From Corynebacterium stercoris (lineage in GTDB: Bacteria > Actinomycetota > Actinomycetes > Mycobacteriales > Mycobacteriaceae), in the NCBI RefSeq assembly GCF_024160105.1, contig NZ_JAMFTQ010000001.1, forward strand, positions 186,001-250,000: 64,000 bases of DNA. Direction: 5' to 3'. The position numbers were made by a program, and so were the translations under genes. This document shows, in pieces, positions 37,671 to 46,333 of this stretch. Position 1 is the stretch's first letter. Every line of letters begins with the position of its first letter. Under the pieces are notes generated by a model that was given only the letters and a program-made list of their open reading frames with translations, made no database searches and was not told the DNA's origin.

Positions 37671-38321
37671 GTGACCGCCTCTGCGACCGTGCTGCTCGAT
37701 GTCGACGGCACCTTGATCGACTCGTTCCCCGGAATCCGGGAGGGTTTCGTCCGCGCGCTCAAATCCGTGGGGCACCCGCTTCCCGACGACGAATTCATCG
37801 CCCGCATCCCGGGTCCGCCCATGCGCGACTCCATGTACGCCGCCGGTTTGAACGGCGACGAGGTTGCCCGTGCCATGCTCGTGTACTCGGAATACATGTC
37901 GGGCGAGGGCTGGCGGCGCTTCACCGTCTTCGACGGGATGTTAGAGCTCATCGAGGGCTGGAAGGCAGACGGCTTGGGCGTGGTGACGGCGACGTCGAAA
38001 AGCGAGCACTTTGCCCGCCTCGCCCTCGAGGAAACCGGCATGTGGCCGCACCTCGATTTCCTCGGCGCCGCGAATTACGATGCCGGGCGCATCACCAAGA
38101 TCGACGTGATCCGCCACGTACTGGACTCAGTGGATCCAGCGCGCCCGCTGATGGTCGGTGACCGCATCCACGACTTCCACGGCGCAGCCGAGTTCGGCAT
38201 CCCATCCGTGGCGGTGACCTGGGGTTACGGCACGCCCGAGGAGTGGGCGGAGGCAACGCACATCGCGCACACCCCTGACGAGTTGGACGAGATTGTGAGG
38301 AACCATGTCGCAGCACAGTGA
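37671..38321 (+). CDS. HAD-superfamily phosphatase, Gph-like
   Basis: Hydrolase of small phosphoesters, possibly phosphoglycolate. The 216 residues show HAD motifs I (LLDVDGTLIDS, Asp10/Asp12), II (VVTATSKS), III (a Lys near 145) and IV (LMVGDRIHDFHGA). GTG 37671 begins the protein just before motif I. The LMW phosphatase gene overlaps its end by 17 bp, suggesting coupled translation of two phosphatases. Confidence 0.9.
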   Translation: MTASATVLLDVDGTLIDSFPGIREGFVRALKSVGHPLPDDEFIARIPGPPMRDSMYAAGLNGDEVARAMLVYSEYMSGEGWRRFTVFDGMLELIEGWKADGLGVVTATSKSEHFARLALEETGMWPHLDFLGAANYDAGRITKIDVIRHVLDSVDPARPLMVGDRIHDFHGAAEFGIPSVAVTWGYGTPEEWAEATHIAHTPDELDEIVRNHVAAQ

Positions 38322-38796
38322 ACCTAAGCCCGTACACATTGACTTCGTGTGCACCGGCAACATTTGCCGCTCCCCCATGGCGGAGGTGATCATGCGCGAC
38401 AAGCTTGCCGACGCCGGCTTGGGCGACGCTGTCCGCGTCACCTCCAGCGGCATCGGTGGCTGGCACGTGGGCCACTCGGCCGACGGCCGTGCCGTCGCGG
38501 AGCTCGCGGCACACGGCTACGACGGTTCCGCCCACCGTGCCCAGCAGTTCGGCGTGGAGCAGCAGGACGCGGACCTCATCGTGGCGCTGGACACCAACCA
38601 CGTCTCCGAGCTGGTGGCCCGCGGCGTTCCGGAGGAGCGCATCCGATTGCTGCGTTCCTTCGACCCGGCAGCCGAGGAAGGCGCCGGCGTGGCCGATCCC
38701 TACTACGGCGGCCCGGAGGGCTTCACCACGACGCGCGAACAGATAGAGGCGGCCGCCGACGGCATTATCGCCTGGGTGCGCGGCCAACTAGACTAA
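38305..38796 (+). CDS. Low-molecular-weight protein tyrosine phosphatase
   Basis: Dephosphorylates protein tyrosines or small phosphoesters. The 163 residues start with the catalytic loop CTGNICRS (Cys16, Arg22) and carry the general acid in DPYYGG near residue 131. The family includes secreted Mycobacterium PtpA; no signal peptide is present here. It follows the HAD gene with overlap and precedes the SURF1 gene, which has its own -10 overlapping the end of this gene. Confidence 0.93.
   Translation: MSQHSEPKPVHIDFVCTGNICRSPMAEVIMRDKLADAGLGDAVRVTSSGIGGWHVGHSADGRAVAELAAHGYDGSAHRAQQFGVEQQDADLIVALDTNHVSELVARGVPEERIRLLRSFDPAAEEGAGVADPYYGGPEGFTTTREQIEAAADGIIAWVRGQLD
38789..38794 (+). promoter_or_regulatory. 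-10 element of the SURF1 gene
   Basis: TAGACT ends 8 nt before GTG 38803 and overlaps the last codons of the LMW phosphatase gene. Confidence 0.55.
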
Positions 38797-38802
38797 GCAC
38801 CT

Positions 38803-39741
38803 GTGAGTACCCAGCCTGCAGAAAAGCCCTGGTGGCGCACCTTTCTCACCCCGGGCTGGGTGATTGCGGCGCTGCTGATCGCCGCGTTTTCCTACTTCGC
38901 GTTCACCGTGCTCGCGCCGTGGCAGCTGGACAAGAATGAGCGTCTGGAGCAGCGCAACGAGCACATCGTCGAAGCCTTCGACCAGGACCCTGTGCCGCTG
39001 TCGAGCGTGCTGCGTGCCGACGGCTCCTTGAGCCCCGACGACGAATGGACCCGCGTCACCGCGACTGGCCGCTTCACCGGCCCAGATGTGCTCCTGCGCC
39101 TGCGCCCCGTGGACCGCACGCCTGCGTTCCAGGTGCTCACCCCGTTCACGTTGGACAACGGCGAAACCCTCCTGGTCAACCGCGGCTGGGTGCCCGCGCG
39201 AGATTCCACCAAGGTGCCCGATTTCGCCGCGGCGCCGGGGTCCGTGGTCACGCTCACCGGCATGCTGCGTCTCGACGAAGGCATCCACCCCACTGCCCCC
39301 ATGCAGGACCAGGGCTACCAGATGGTCTACTCCATCAGCCCTGGCCAGATCGGCGAGCTCACCGGCACCGACATGCTCAGTCCCTACCTGCAGCTCCTCG
39401 GCGGCGAACCGGGCGTGCTCGAACCCATCCCGCTCCCCCAGCTGGAAACAGGCAACCACCTCTCCTACGGGCTGCAGTGGATCGCCTTCGGCATCCTCGC
39501 CCCCGCCGGTCTCATCTACTTCATCGCCGCCGAGACGCGCGAGCGCCGCCGCTACCGCGAAGAGCAGGAGCAATTACTGCTTGCCGACGCTTCCCCCACC
39601 CCCGCCGGACCGGCTCCGGAACCTGCGGCGGCGGAAGCGAACGTCGGCACGCAAGGCCCTGCGCAGCGCTCGCGCTACGGGCAGACCCGGCGCAACCCGT
39701 GGTCCGGGGCCTACGATAAGGAGCAGGAACGTTCCCGCTAG
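38803..39741 (+). CDS. SURF1 family protein
   Basis: Membrane protein that assists assembly of cytochrome c oxidase (aa3). The 312 residues have the family architecture: a transmembrane segment at about 17-38 followed by APWQLDKNERLEQRN, a large extracytoplasmic domain with RGWVPARDS, and a second membrane segment near 228-248 (SYGLQWIAFGILAPAGLIY). A charged C-terminal tail rich in Glu, Pro and Ala extends about 50 residues beyond. Confidence 0.9.
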   Translation: MSTQPAEKPWWRTFLTPGWVIAALLIAAFSYFAFTVLAPWQLDKNERLEQRNEHIVEAFDQDPVPLSSVLRADGSLSPDDEWTRVTATGRFTGPDVLLRLRPVDRTPAFQVLTPFTLDNGETLLVNRGWVPARDSTKVPDFAAAPGSVVTLTGMLRLDEGIHPTAPMQDQGYQMVYSISPGQIGELTGTDMLSPYLQLLGGEPGVLEPIPLPQLETGNHLSYGLQWIAFGILAPAGLIYFIAAETRERRRYREEQEQLLLADASPTPAGPAPEPAAAEANVGTQGPAQRSRYGQTRRNPWSGAYDKEQERSR

Positions 39742-39755
39742 CCAGAGAGGCCACC

Positions 39756-40349
39756 ATGCACGCTGAACTCACTGACCGCGACACCCTTGTGTTGGAAGCC
39801 TGCCTCGGACTGCTGGGCAACGCGGGGATCGCGCTGGCGCAGGACGTGGAGCCCGATGACGTTGAGGATGCAGTGGCTGACGTGCTGGAGACGTTCCGCG
39901 CGTACCCGCTGACCACCGTCGCGGGCCTCGACGATCCGGAGGGCGCGCCGCTGCTCGCGGGCGCCGTGATTTCCGGTGCGGATGTGGCCGAAGTGCCGGG
40001 GGATATCGAGTCGATTATTGCTACCGTCGAGCGTTTCGCTGGCGCCGCCGGCGCAGAGGCGAACGACGTTGCAGTGGTGCCCGACCCCGAGACCGGTGGC
40101 GCGACCGGATCCGTGCGCATCCGCTTCGGTACCTGGGATATCGCCGACATCGACTACAGCTTCGAGGATGGCGCGGACCCCCGCGATTTCGAGCTCGATG
40201 TTGTGGCTGCCGCACTCCCCCTCGACGCGGCTGCTGCGACCTTCCCCACCCCGGACGGCCGCGATGTCACCCTGTTCATCCCGGCCGGTGCCGACCGGGA
40301 CGCTGTCGATGACCTGTTCGCGGTCATCGAGGATGAGTTCAGCGCTTAG
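39756..40349 (+). CDS. Hypothetical 197-residue acidic protein
   Basis: Not recognised. It is strongly acidic, without signal peptide or membrane segment, with two similar-looking alpha/beta parts (FRAYPLTTVAGLDDPEGAP; LDAAAATFPTPDGRDVTLF). ATG 39756 is 14 nt after the SURF1 gene with GAGAGG upstream, so it may share that transcript. Its stop codon overlaps the end of the convergent 46-residue gene. Confidence 0.75.
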   Translation: MHAELTDRDTLVLEACLGLLGNAGIALAQDVEPDDVEDAVADVLETFRAYPLTTVAGLDDPEGAPLLAGAVISGADVAEVPGDIESIIATVERFAGAAGAEANDVAVVPDPETGGATGSVRIRFGTWDIADIDYSFEDGADPRDFELDVVAAALPLDAAAATFPTPDGRDVTLFIPAGADRDAVDDLFAVIEDEFSA

Positions 40350-40486
40350 CGCTTGAAAATGGACTTGAGGAAGTCCTGGGTCTGCTCGTAGCCGAAGTCG
40401 CGCACGCCGCGCCAGATGCCGCTGAACAGGTTGGAGATGGAGTACCAGACAGCGTTTGCGGAGAGGCCGAGGAGAAGCTGAGACAT
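40346..40486 (-). CDS. 46-residue amphipathic membrane-active-type peptide
   Basis: Not recognised by name. The peptide starts MSQLLLGLSANAVWYSISNL and ends with an alternating hydrophobic/charged helix containing FSGIWRGVRDFGY and FLKSIFKR. Three aromatic clusters and the amphipathic pattern suggest it lies on or in a membrane. AAAGG lies 9 nt before ATG 40486, and a TTGACA-N17-TACAAA promoter lies upstream, so strong expression is likely. Corynebacteria make very small cell-envelope porins (PorA/PorH, 45-57 residues) without signal peptides; similarity in size and character is suggestive but I see no sequence match. Confidence 0.7.
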   Translation of the reverse strand: MSQLLLGLSANAVWYSISNLFSGIWRGVRDFGYEQTQDFLKSIFKR

Positions 40487-40527
40487 GGGACGGGACCTTT
40501 CGGTGGAAGTGTTAGGTGAACTCGCTC

Positions 40528-40556
40528 TTTGTACCCCGGCACGACAGGTGTGTCAA
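40528..40556 (-). promoter_or_regulatory. Near-consensus promoter of the 46-residue gene
   Basis: Minus-strand TTGACA (40556-40551), 17-nt spacer, TACAAA (40533-40528). The leader would be about 35 nt. It is the best-matching sigma-A-type promoter in the window along with that of deoA. Confidence 0.75.
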
Positions 40557-40600
40557 CGGGATATTCACGGCGGGGTTTGGTCGCGGGCAAGGGGGTTTGC

Positions 40601-40606
40601 TACCAT
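40601..40606 (+). promoter_or_regulatory. -10 element of tRNA-Val
   Basis: TACCAT, with a weak -35 TTGGTC at 40577-40582 (18-nt spacing), 10 nt before the tRNA. Confidence 0.45.
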
Positions 40607-40616
40607 TGCCGGACGC

Positions 40617-40689
40617 GCGCCGTTAGCTCAGCTGGAAGAGCAACTGGTTTACACCCAGTAGGTCGGCGGTTCGAGCCCGTCATGGCGCA
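40617..40689 (+). tRNA. tRNA-Val (TAC)
   Basis: Acceptor arms GCGCCGT and ATGGCGC pair; the anticodon arm is ACTGG-TTTACAC-CCAGT with anticodon TAC; the T-arm contains GGTTCGAGCC. 73 nt; CCA is not encoded (CAG follows). Confidence 0.95.
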
Positions 40690-40694
40690 CAGAA

Positions 40695-40733
40695 AAAGAG
40701 GCTATCGCACGCATCCGCGGCGGTAGCCTCTTT
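40695..40733 (+). terminator. Terminator after tRNA-Val
   Basis: Perfect arms AAAGAGGCTA and TAGCCTCTTT begin 5 nt after the tRNA. The A/T tails let it also end the leftward VOC gene, whose stop codon is at 40738. Confidence 0.85.
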
Positions 40734-40737
40734 GCAT

Positions 40738-41100
40738 CTACCACTTGTAGAACTCCAACACGTTGCCGTCTGGATCTGAGATATATCCGGAGTAGGACTG
40801 CCAGGGCATCTCCCGAGGCGATGATCCATTGTCCCGGTACTCGGTTGGCAATGTGTTCCAGTACTCATCCACATCGCCAACCAGGAATTGAATGACTGCA
40901 CCACCGGATTTGGTGGGGCTAGTTTTCGTCGCTTCGGCGAACGTTGCTAAATCGAATACTCCGATGACACTTTCATGGAAAGAAACCTCGAAGTATCCCT
41001 CACTTGGTGAACTCACCTTGGCTTCCGGAAGAGCGCGATAAAAATCCCATGACTCGTGCAAATTGGTTGTCAAGATCGTGAGGTGGTCAAATCGGATCAC
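40738..41100 (-). CDS. VOC (glyoxalase/dioxygenase fold) protein
   Basis: Vicinal-oxygen-chelate fold protein; members are glyoxalases, dioxygenases or antibiotic-binding proteins. The 120 residues start IRFDHLTILTTNLHESWDFY and end SGYISDPDGNVLEFYKW, the standard N- and C-terminal signatures with potential metal ligands His and Glu. Substrate unknown. AAAGGA lies 8 nt before GTG 41100. Base composition is clearly lower in GC than either neighbour, and the gene sits directly behind a tRNA, both suggesting later acquisition. Confidence 0.85.
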   Translation of the reverse strand: MIRFDHLTILTTNLHESWDFYRALPEAKVSSPSEGYFEVSFHESVIGVFDLATFAEATKTSPTKSGGAVIQFLVGDVDEYWNTLPTEYRDNGSSPREMPWQSYSGYISDPDGNVLEFYKW

Positions 41101-41119
41101 AGCGGGTTCCTTTCGTTAC

Positions 41120-41527
41120 CTATTTGCGGCCCGCCGGAGCGGTGAGCAGCGAGCCCTGCCACTGGCCGAAGCGGTCGGCCTTCGTCTGCACCAAGCCCGC
41201 GAGCTGCGCAGACTCAGAGATCACGCCGGCGTGCACGCCGCCCTGCTGGCCCGTGCCCGGGGTCAGCAGCCAGATGCGGCCGCCGTCGCCGAGGTTGCGG
41301 ATCGCGTCCACCAGGGAATCCACCAGGTCCCCGTCCTCGTCGCGGTGCCAGAGCAAAATGGTGTCGCAGAGTTCGGTCGAATCCTCGTCCAAGAGCGGGG
41401 AGCCGATCGCGTCCTCGATCGCTTCAGAAATGGTGGCATCGGCATCGTCATCCCAGCCGATCTCCTGGACCACCTCGCCTTCGGTCACTCCTAAGCGGGC
41501 GGCGTACGTCTCATCGGTGGCAGCCAT
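41120..41527 (-). CDS. DUF3052 protein
   Basis: Actinobacterial protein of unknown function, conserved divergently from aceE (Rv2239c-type in mycobacteria). The 135 residues show [20 protein letters not shown] at the start, [20 protein letters not shown] in the middle and [10 protein letters not shown]. It is acidic and soluble. ATG 41527 has AAGGTGG 5 nt upstream; the longer frame from 41605 would cover the aceE promoter. Confidence 0.88.
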   Translation of the reverse strand: MAATDETYAARLGVTEGEVVQEIGWDDDADATISEAIEDAIGSPLLDEDSTELCDTILLWHRDEDGDLVDSLVDAIRNLGDGGRIWLLTPGTGQQGGVHAGVISESAQLAGLVQTKADRFGQWQGSLLTAPAGRK

Positions 41528-41617
41528 ACGCACCACCTTACCCAGGAGTTCTCCCCCGCGCGCTACCCCTAGATCACACTTTTGGTCGGGCTCATATCCG
41601 AGCAACCGGAAAGGAAC

Positions 41618-41623
41618 TAGAAT
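41618..41623 (+). promoter_or_regulatory. -10 element of aceE
   Basis: TAGAAT places the transcript start near 41630, giving a GC-rich leader of about 70 nt. No good -35 is visible, which suggests help from an activator. Confidence 0.5.
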
Positions 41624-41697
41624 CTGGGGTGAACCCTGTTCTCAAAGCGGGCACCGGCGCAGGGCCGGAAAGCCTGGCTAAATTCTGGAGGAGACAC

Positions 41698-44517
41698 GTG
41701 GCAGACAACGCTGACAACAAGTCGAACGACCTCGAGGGCGTCGACGTCTACGGCAACACGCCGGAATCCAACATCCCGATGCTGCGCGACGGCGTTGCGT
41801 CGTACCTGCACGATAGCGATCCGGAAGAGACCCAGGAATGGATGGACTCCCTGGACGGCCTCCTGGACGCTTCTGATCCGGAGCGCGCCCGCTACCTCAT
41901 GCTGCGCCTCATTGAGCGCGCGAACGCCAAGCGCGTGGACCTGCCGGCGCTGGCGTCGACGGACTTCGTGAACACGATCCCGACCAACCTCGAGCCGGAG
42001 TTCCCGGGCGACGAGAAGATTGAGAAGCGCTACCGCCGCTGGATGCGCTGGAACGCGGCTGTGATGGTGCACCGCGCCCAGCGCCCGGGCATCAAGGTTG
42101 GCGGCCACATCTCCACCTACGCTTCCGCAGCGGCGCTCTACGAGGTCGGCTTCAACCACTTCTTCCGCGGCAAAGATGCCGAGCAGGGCGGCGACCAGAT
42201 CTTCTTCCAGGGCCACGCTTCCCCGGGTATGTACGCACGCGCGTACCTCGAGGGCCGCCTGACCGAGGATGACCTGGACGGTTTCCGCCAGGAGCACTCC
42301 CGCCCGCAGGGCGGCCTCCCCTCCTACCCGCACCCGTACGGCATGCCGGAGTTCTGGGAGTTCCCGACGGTGTCGATGGGCCTCGGCCCGATGAACGCCA
42401 TCTACCAGGCCCGCTTCAACAAGTACCTGCAGGACCGCGGCATCAAGGACACCGACCAGCAGCACGTGTGGGCGTTTTTGGGCGACGGTGAGATGGATGA
42501 GCCGGAGTCCCGCGGCCTGCTGCAGATGGCCTCCCTGTACAGCCTGGACAACCTCACCTTTGTGATCAACTGCAACCTGCAGCGCCTCGATGGCCCGGTG
42601 CGCGGTAACGGCCAGATCATCCAGGAGCTGGAGACCTTCTTCATTGGCGCCGGCTGGAACGTGATCAAGGTTGTGTGGGGCCGCGAGTGGGACGAGCTGC
42701 TCGAGCGCGACAAGGACGGCGCGCTGGTGCACATCATGAACACCACCAAGGACGGTGACTACCAGACCTTCAAGGCCAACGACGGCGCCTACGTGCGCGA
42801 GCACTTCTTCGGTCGCGACGAGCGGACCCTGAAGCTGGTCGAGGACATGACCGACGAGGAGATCTGGGCGCTGCGCCGCGGCGGCCACGACTACCGCAAG
42901 GTCTACGCCGCCTACAAGAAGGCCATGGAGACCAAGGGCAAGCCGACGGTCATCCTCGCCCACACCGTGAAGGGCTACGGCCTCGGCCACAACTTCGAGG
43001 GCCGCAACGCGACCCACCAGATGAAGAAGCTGACGCTGGAGGACCTGAAGCTCTTCCGCGATAAGCAGGGCATCCCGATCACGGATGAGGAGCTGGAGAA
43101 GGACCCGTACCTGCCGCCGTACTACCACCCGGGCGAGGACGCAGACGAGATCAAGTACCTCAAGGAGCGCCGCAAGGAGCTCGGTGGTGCACTGCCGGAG
43201 CGCCGCGTGAACTTCACCCCGCTGGAGCAGCCGGACTTTGAGAAGACCTACAAGGCGCTCTTCAAGGATTCCGGTTCCCAGGAAGTCGCTTCCACCATGG
43301 CGCTCGTGCGCACCTTCAAGGCGCTCATGCGCGACAAGGAAGTGGGCAAGCGCGTCGTGCCGATCATCCCGGATGAGGCCCGCACCTTCGGCCTGGACTC
43401 CTGGTTCCCGACGCTGAAGATCTACAACCCGAACGGCCAGAACTACGTGCCGGTCGACCACGATCTGCAGCTGTCCTACCGCGAGGCGAAGGACGGCCAG
43501 ATCCTGCACGAGGGCATCAACGAGGACGGTTCCTCCGCATCCTTCATCGCGGCGGCGACGTCCTACGCCACCCACGGCGAGCCGATGATCCCGATGTACA
43601 TCTTCTACTCGATGTTCGGCTTCCAGCGCACCGGCGACAACTTCTGGGCCGCTGGCGACCAGATGGGCCGCGGCTTCATCATCGGCGCAACCGCCGGCCG
43701 CACCACCCTGTTCGGCGAGGGCCTGCAGCACATGGACGGCCACTCCCCGATCCTGGCCTCCACCAACCCGGCGATGGTGGTCTACGATCCGGCGTTCGCG
43801 TACGAGATGCCGTACATCGTCTCCAAGGGTATTGAGCGCATGTACGGCTCCAACCCGGGCGAGAACGTCATGTACTACATCACCGTGTACAACCAGCCGA
43901 TTCACCAGCCGGCCCGCCCGGAGAACCTGGACGTGGAGGGCCTGCACCGCGGCATCTACCTCTACGACAAGGGCGAGCAGAAGGAGCACAACGTCTCCCT
44001 CCTGGCCTCCGGCGTCGGCATGGTTCAGGCGCTCGAGGCCCAGCGCATGCTGCAGGAGGACTACGGCATCGGCGCGTCCATCTACTCGGTGACCTCCTGG
44101 GTCGAGTGCGCCCGCGACGGCGCCCACCTCGCCAACGAGCAGCTCCTGCACCCGGGCGAGGACGTGGGCACCCCGTTCGTGACCACCCAGCTCAAGCAGA
44201 CCGAGGGCCCGTACATCGCCACCTCCGACTTCGCGACGGACCTGCAGGAGCAGATCCGCCCGTACGTTCCGGGCCAGTACATCGTCCTCGGCGCCGACGG
44301 CTTCGGCTTCGCCGACACCCGCGAGTCCGCCCGCCGCTACTTCAACATTGACGCCGAGTCCATGGTTGTGGCAGCGCTGATGGGCCTGGCAAACGAGGGC
44401 AAGATCGACATGTCCGTCGCCGCGCAGGCTGCGAAGGACCTGAAGATCGACGACCCGACCGCGGCCACCCCGAACTCGCCGACTGACGACGAAGGCGAGG
44501 AGAACGCCGTCGAGTAG
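41698..44517 (+). CDS. aceE: Pyruvate dehydrogenase E1, homodimeric type
   Basis: Thiamine-diphosphate enzyme that decarboxylates pyruvate and reductively acetylates lipoyl-E2; entry to the TCA cycle. The 939 residues are as in E. coli and corynebacterial AceE. The ThDP motif [15 protein letters not shown] is near residue 262, ending in the NCNLQ block; [18 protein letters not shown] and [15 protein letters not shown] are typical. GTG 41698 has GGAGGAG 4 nt upstream; an in-frame GTG at 41629 coincides with the expected transcript start and lacks an SD. Its partner E2 is likely the protein encoded at the left end of the window. Confidence 0.97.
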   Translation: MADNADNKSNDLEGVDVYGNTPESNIPMLRDGVASYLHDSDPEETQEWMDSLDGLLDASDPERARYLMLRLIERANAKRVDLPALASTDFVNTIPTNLEPEFPGDEKIEKRYRRWMRWNAAVMVHRAQRPGIKVGGHISTYASAAALYEVGFNHFFRGKDAEQGGDQIFFQGHASPGMYARAYLEGRLTEDDLDGFRQEHSRPQGGLPSYPHPYGMPEFWEFPTVSMGLGPMNAIYQARFNKYLQDRGIKDTDQQHVWAFLGDGEMDEPESRGLLQMASLYSLDNLTFVINCNLQRLDGPVRGNGQIIQELETFFIGAGWNVIKVVWGREWDELLERDKDGALVHIMNTTKDGDYQTFKANDGAYVREHFFGRDERTLKLVEDMTDEEIWALRRGGHDYRKVYAAYKKAMETKGKPTVILAHTVKGYGLGHNFEGRNATHQMKKLTLEDLKLFRDKQGIPITDEELEKDPYLPPYYHPGEDADEIKYLKERRKELGGALPERRVNFTPLEQPDFEKTYKALFKDSGSQEVASTMALVRTFKALMRDKEVGKRVVPIIPDEARTFGLDSWFPTLKIYNPNGQNYVPVDHDLQLSYREAKDGQILHEGINEDGSSASFIAAATSYATHGEPMIPMYIFYSMFGFQRTGDNFWAAGDQMGRGFIIGATAGRTTLFGEGLQHMDGHSPILASTNPAMVVYDPAFAYEMPYIVSKGIERMYGSNPGENVMYYITVYNQPIHQPARPENLDVEGLHRGIYLYDKGEQKEHNVSLLASGVGMVQALEAQRMLQEDYGIGASIYSVTSWVECARDGAHLANEQLLHPGEDVGTPFVTTQLKQTEGPYIATSDFATDLQEQIRPYVPGQYIVLGADGFGFADTRESARRYFNIDAESMVVAALMGLANEGKIDMSVAAQAAKDLKIDDPTAATPNSPTDDEGEENAVE

Positions 44518-44536
44518 GTGCTTGCTTAGCGACGAA

Positions 44537-44566
44537 GCGGGGCCTCCCCTCACGGGGCGGCCCCGC
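44537..44566 (+). terminator. Terminator after aceE
   Basis: Nested stems GCGGGGCC/GGCCCCGC and CCCC/GGGG around TCAC, about 20 nt after the stop. It is very stable, but only GTTTC follows. Confidence 0.6.
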
Positions 44567-44591
44567 CGCCGTTTCTGGAGGTGAGGTAGCC

Positions 44592-45008
44592 GTGGAGGAC
44601 ACCGATTTCGCCGCGATCACCGCAGCCGTCAAGGACGGCCGCGACGACGACACCGTCGCGCTGTACACGAGTTTCCCGGCACTCGACTGGCTGCGCGACG
44701 GTTACGACTGGAAGTCCGACCATGCCGAGGAGTTCAGCGAGGTCATCCAGCGCCTCAGCGTGATCCTGCCGACGGAGGGCACCTCGCACTAGGACTTCTT
44801 CATCCTCTGCGAAAACTACATCCTCCCCCTCGTCTGGATTCCAAACTCGATCGACCTTGCAGCACAAGCCGCGGTCACCTACTGGAACCGGAATCCGGGG
44901 AATGATCCGCAGCCTCTTCGTGACCTTCTGGACCTGCTCCGCGGCCACCCCGACGGCGAGCGCTTGGATGAAATCGCCGCGACGGCGGTCAATGTTAAAT
45001 GGGCTTAG
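44592..45008 (+). pseudogene. Unknown gene interrupted by an in-frame TAG
   Basis: GTG 44592 follows the strong ribosome site GGAGGTGAGG. The frame runs 66 codons to TAG at 44790-44792, then continues open in the same frame for 71 more codons to TAG 45006-45008. The downstream part (DFFILCENYILPLVWIPNSI, then RDLLDLLRGHPDGERLDEIA) looks like ordinary protein sequence, so a nonsense mutation of a 138-codon gene is the simplest reading. I do not recognise the family. It marks the left edge of the probable transferred block. Confidence 0.6.
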
Positions 45009-45025
45009 AAACTGTTTTAGATCGA

Positions 45026-45039
45026 TGAAAGCGCGTACA
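45026..45039. promoter_or_regulatory. LacI-type operator 1
   Basis: TGAAAGCGCGTACA, a near-palindrome with the central GCGC typical of LacI/GalR family sites. It directly abuts operator 2. Confidence 0.6.
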
Positions 45040-45053
45040 TGAAAGCGCTTCCA
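45040..45053. promoter_or_regulatory. LacI-type operator 2
   Basis: TGAAAGCGCTTCCA, close to the palindrome TGAAAGCGCTTTCA. It lies immediately upstream of, or over, the -35 region of the likely promoter. Confidence 0.65.
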
Positions 45054-45064
45054 ACTATTCCCCC

Positions 45065-45070
45065 TAGATT
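45065..45070 (+). promoter_or_regulatory. -10 element of the ABC transporter operon
   Basis: TAGATT; its -35 region (about 45042-45047) falls inside operator 2. The leader of about 130 nt contains operator 3. Confidence 0.4.
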
Positions 45071-45117
45071 AAAACTGCCGTAACCGAAAATTTACAAGCG
45101 AGGGTGATGATGACCAA

Positions 45118-45131
45118 TGAAAGCGCGTTCA
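45118..45131. promoter_or_regulatory. LacI-type operator 3
   Basis: TGAAAGCGCGTTCA, a perfect palindrome except at the third base of each half. About 78 bp centre to centre from operator 2, a distance compatible with repression looping. Confidence 0.65.
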
Positions 45132-45206
45132 CGCATGGCGAGGCGGGTGTCTTCGCAGTGAAACCACTTTCGACAACCGGTCAGATCCCAACCGAAAGGC
45201 AGTTCT

Positions 45207-46253
45207 GTGAAACGCCCCTCCATGTTCAAGTCCGCAGCTGCGCTCTTCACCTCCGCAGTGACCGCCCTGGCTCTTGTCGCCTGTGGCTCTTCCGAAAGCG
45301 GCTCCGACGAACCCCTTGTTATCTACTCCAACTCCACCTCCGACGGCCGCGGCGAGTGGCTGACCGAGCAGGCTGCAGAAGCCGGCTTTGAGATCCAGTT
45401 TGTGAACCTCGGCGGCGGCGATATCCAAGACCGTCTCGTGGCTGAGAAAGCGAACCCGATCGCGGACGTGGTGTTCGGTTTGAACAATGTCTTCTTCGAG
45501 CACCTGAAGGCCGATGGTGTACTCGAGCCGTACAAGCCGTCTTGGTCGGACAAGGTTGACAGTGGCATCGGTGATGACGAGCAGTACTGGCCGATCGTCC
45601 GCGAGCCGATCATGCTTGTGTACAACGATGCGGCTTTCTCTGCGGCTGACGCCCCGCAGGACTGGCCGGACCTGTGGGAGGAGGAGCGCTTCCACAACCG
45701 ATACGAGGTTCCCACCGGCTTGGGCGGCGCCACCACTCAAATGGTTCTGTCTGGCATTCTGGCTCGCTACCTCGATGAGAGCGGCGACCTCGGTGTCTCC
45801 GACGAGGGGTGGGCAGCTATTGAGTCCTACTTCAAGAACGGCAACAAGGCCGTGAAGGGCACCGACCTTTACGCCCGCATGAAGTCTGATGAGGTTGACG
45901 CGGGCCAAATGTGGCTTGCAGGTAAGGCCAACCGCGAGAAGGAGTACGACATCCAAACCACTGCGGTTCACCCCGCCATCGGTGTGCCGATGGCTACGCA
46001 GCACGTTGCGAAGGTCGCCGGAACCGACAACCCGAAGAGCGAAGAGTTTATCGATTGGTTCGGTTCCGGCGAGGTCCAGGCTGCATGGTCACGCGAGTTT
46101 TTCACCGCTCCGGTGAACGCAGATGCCCTCGCCGGCGCTGACCAGACCGCCGTCGAAGAGACCGATTCTTTCGAGCCGCAGGATATCGATTGGCCCACCA
46201 TCGCGAAGTACCTTCCCGCTTGGATTGAGAAGATCGAGCTGCAGTACATGTAG
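45207..46253 (+). CDS. ABC transporter substrate-binding lipoprotein
   Basis: Extracytoplasmic binding protein of the iron(III)/2-aminoethylphosphonate/polyamine superfamily. It has 348 residues: a signal peptide with lipobox ALVACGSS (Cys26), then LVIYSNSTSDGRGEWL at the start of the mature fold and GGATTQMVLSGILARYLDE in the second lobe. GTG 45207 has AAAGG about 8 nt upstream. It heads the operon with ATPase, permease and a GDPD-family enzyme; together they suggest uptake of a phosphodiester or phosphonate rather than iron. Confidence 0.88.
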   Translation: MKRPSMFKSAAALFTSAVTALALVACGSSESGSDEPLVIYSNSTSDGRGEWLTEQAAEAGFEIQFVNLGGGDIQDRLVAEKANPIADVVFGLNNVFFEHLKADGVLEPYKPSWSDKVDSGIGDDEQYWPIVREPIMLVYNDAAFSAADAPQDWPDLWEEERFHNRYEVPTGLGGATTQMVLSGILARYLDESGDLGVSDEGWAAIESYFKNGNKAVKGTDLYARMKSDEVDAGQMWLAGKANREKEYDIQTTAVHPAIGVPMATQHVAKVAGTDNPKSEEFIDWFGSGEVQAAWSREFFTAPVNADALAGADQTAVEETDSFEPQDIDWPTIAKYLPAWIEKIELQYM

Positions 46254-46333
46254 CGCTCCCTGATAACCCACAAGTGACCGAGCCTCGTTTCTCTGTAGAC
46301 GGGGCCGTTGCTTTCTCTCACCCAGGAGACTCC

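Noticed and set aside
41617..44553. Open frame of 978 codons on the minus strand opposite aceE
   Set aside because: Antisense shadow of aceE; composition (Val, Leu, Gly, His, Arg) is typical of such shadows and it has no SD or known motif.
44790..44792. TAG as pyrrolysine or programmed read-through codon
   Set aside because: Nothing in the window supports a suppressor system and Corynebacterium is not known to use pyrrolysine; a nonsense mutation is simpler. Kept only as a finding to check.
45104..45391. Leader peptide starting at a run of ATG codons before the binding-protein gene
   Set aside because: The frame runs well into the binding-protein gene in another phase, becomes Arg/Leu-rich and shows no sign of selection; operator 3 lies inside it.
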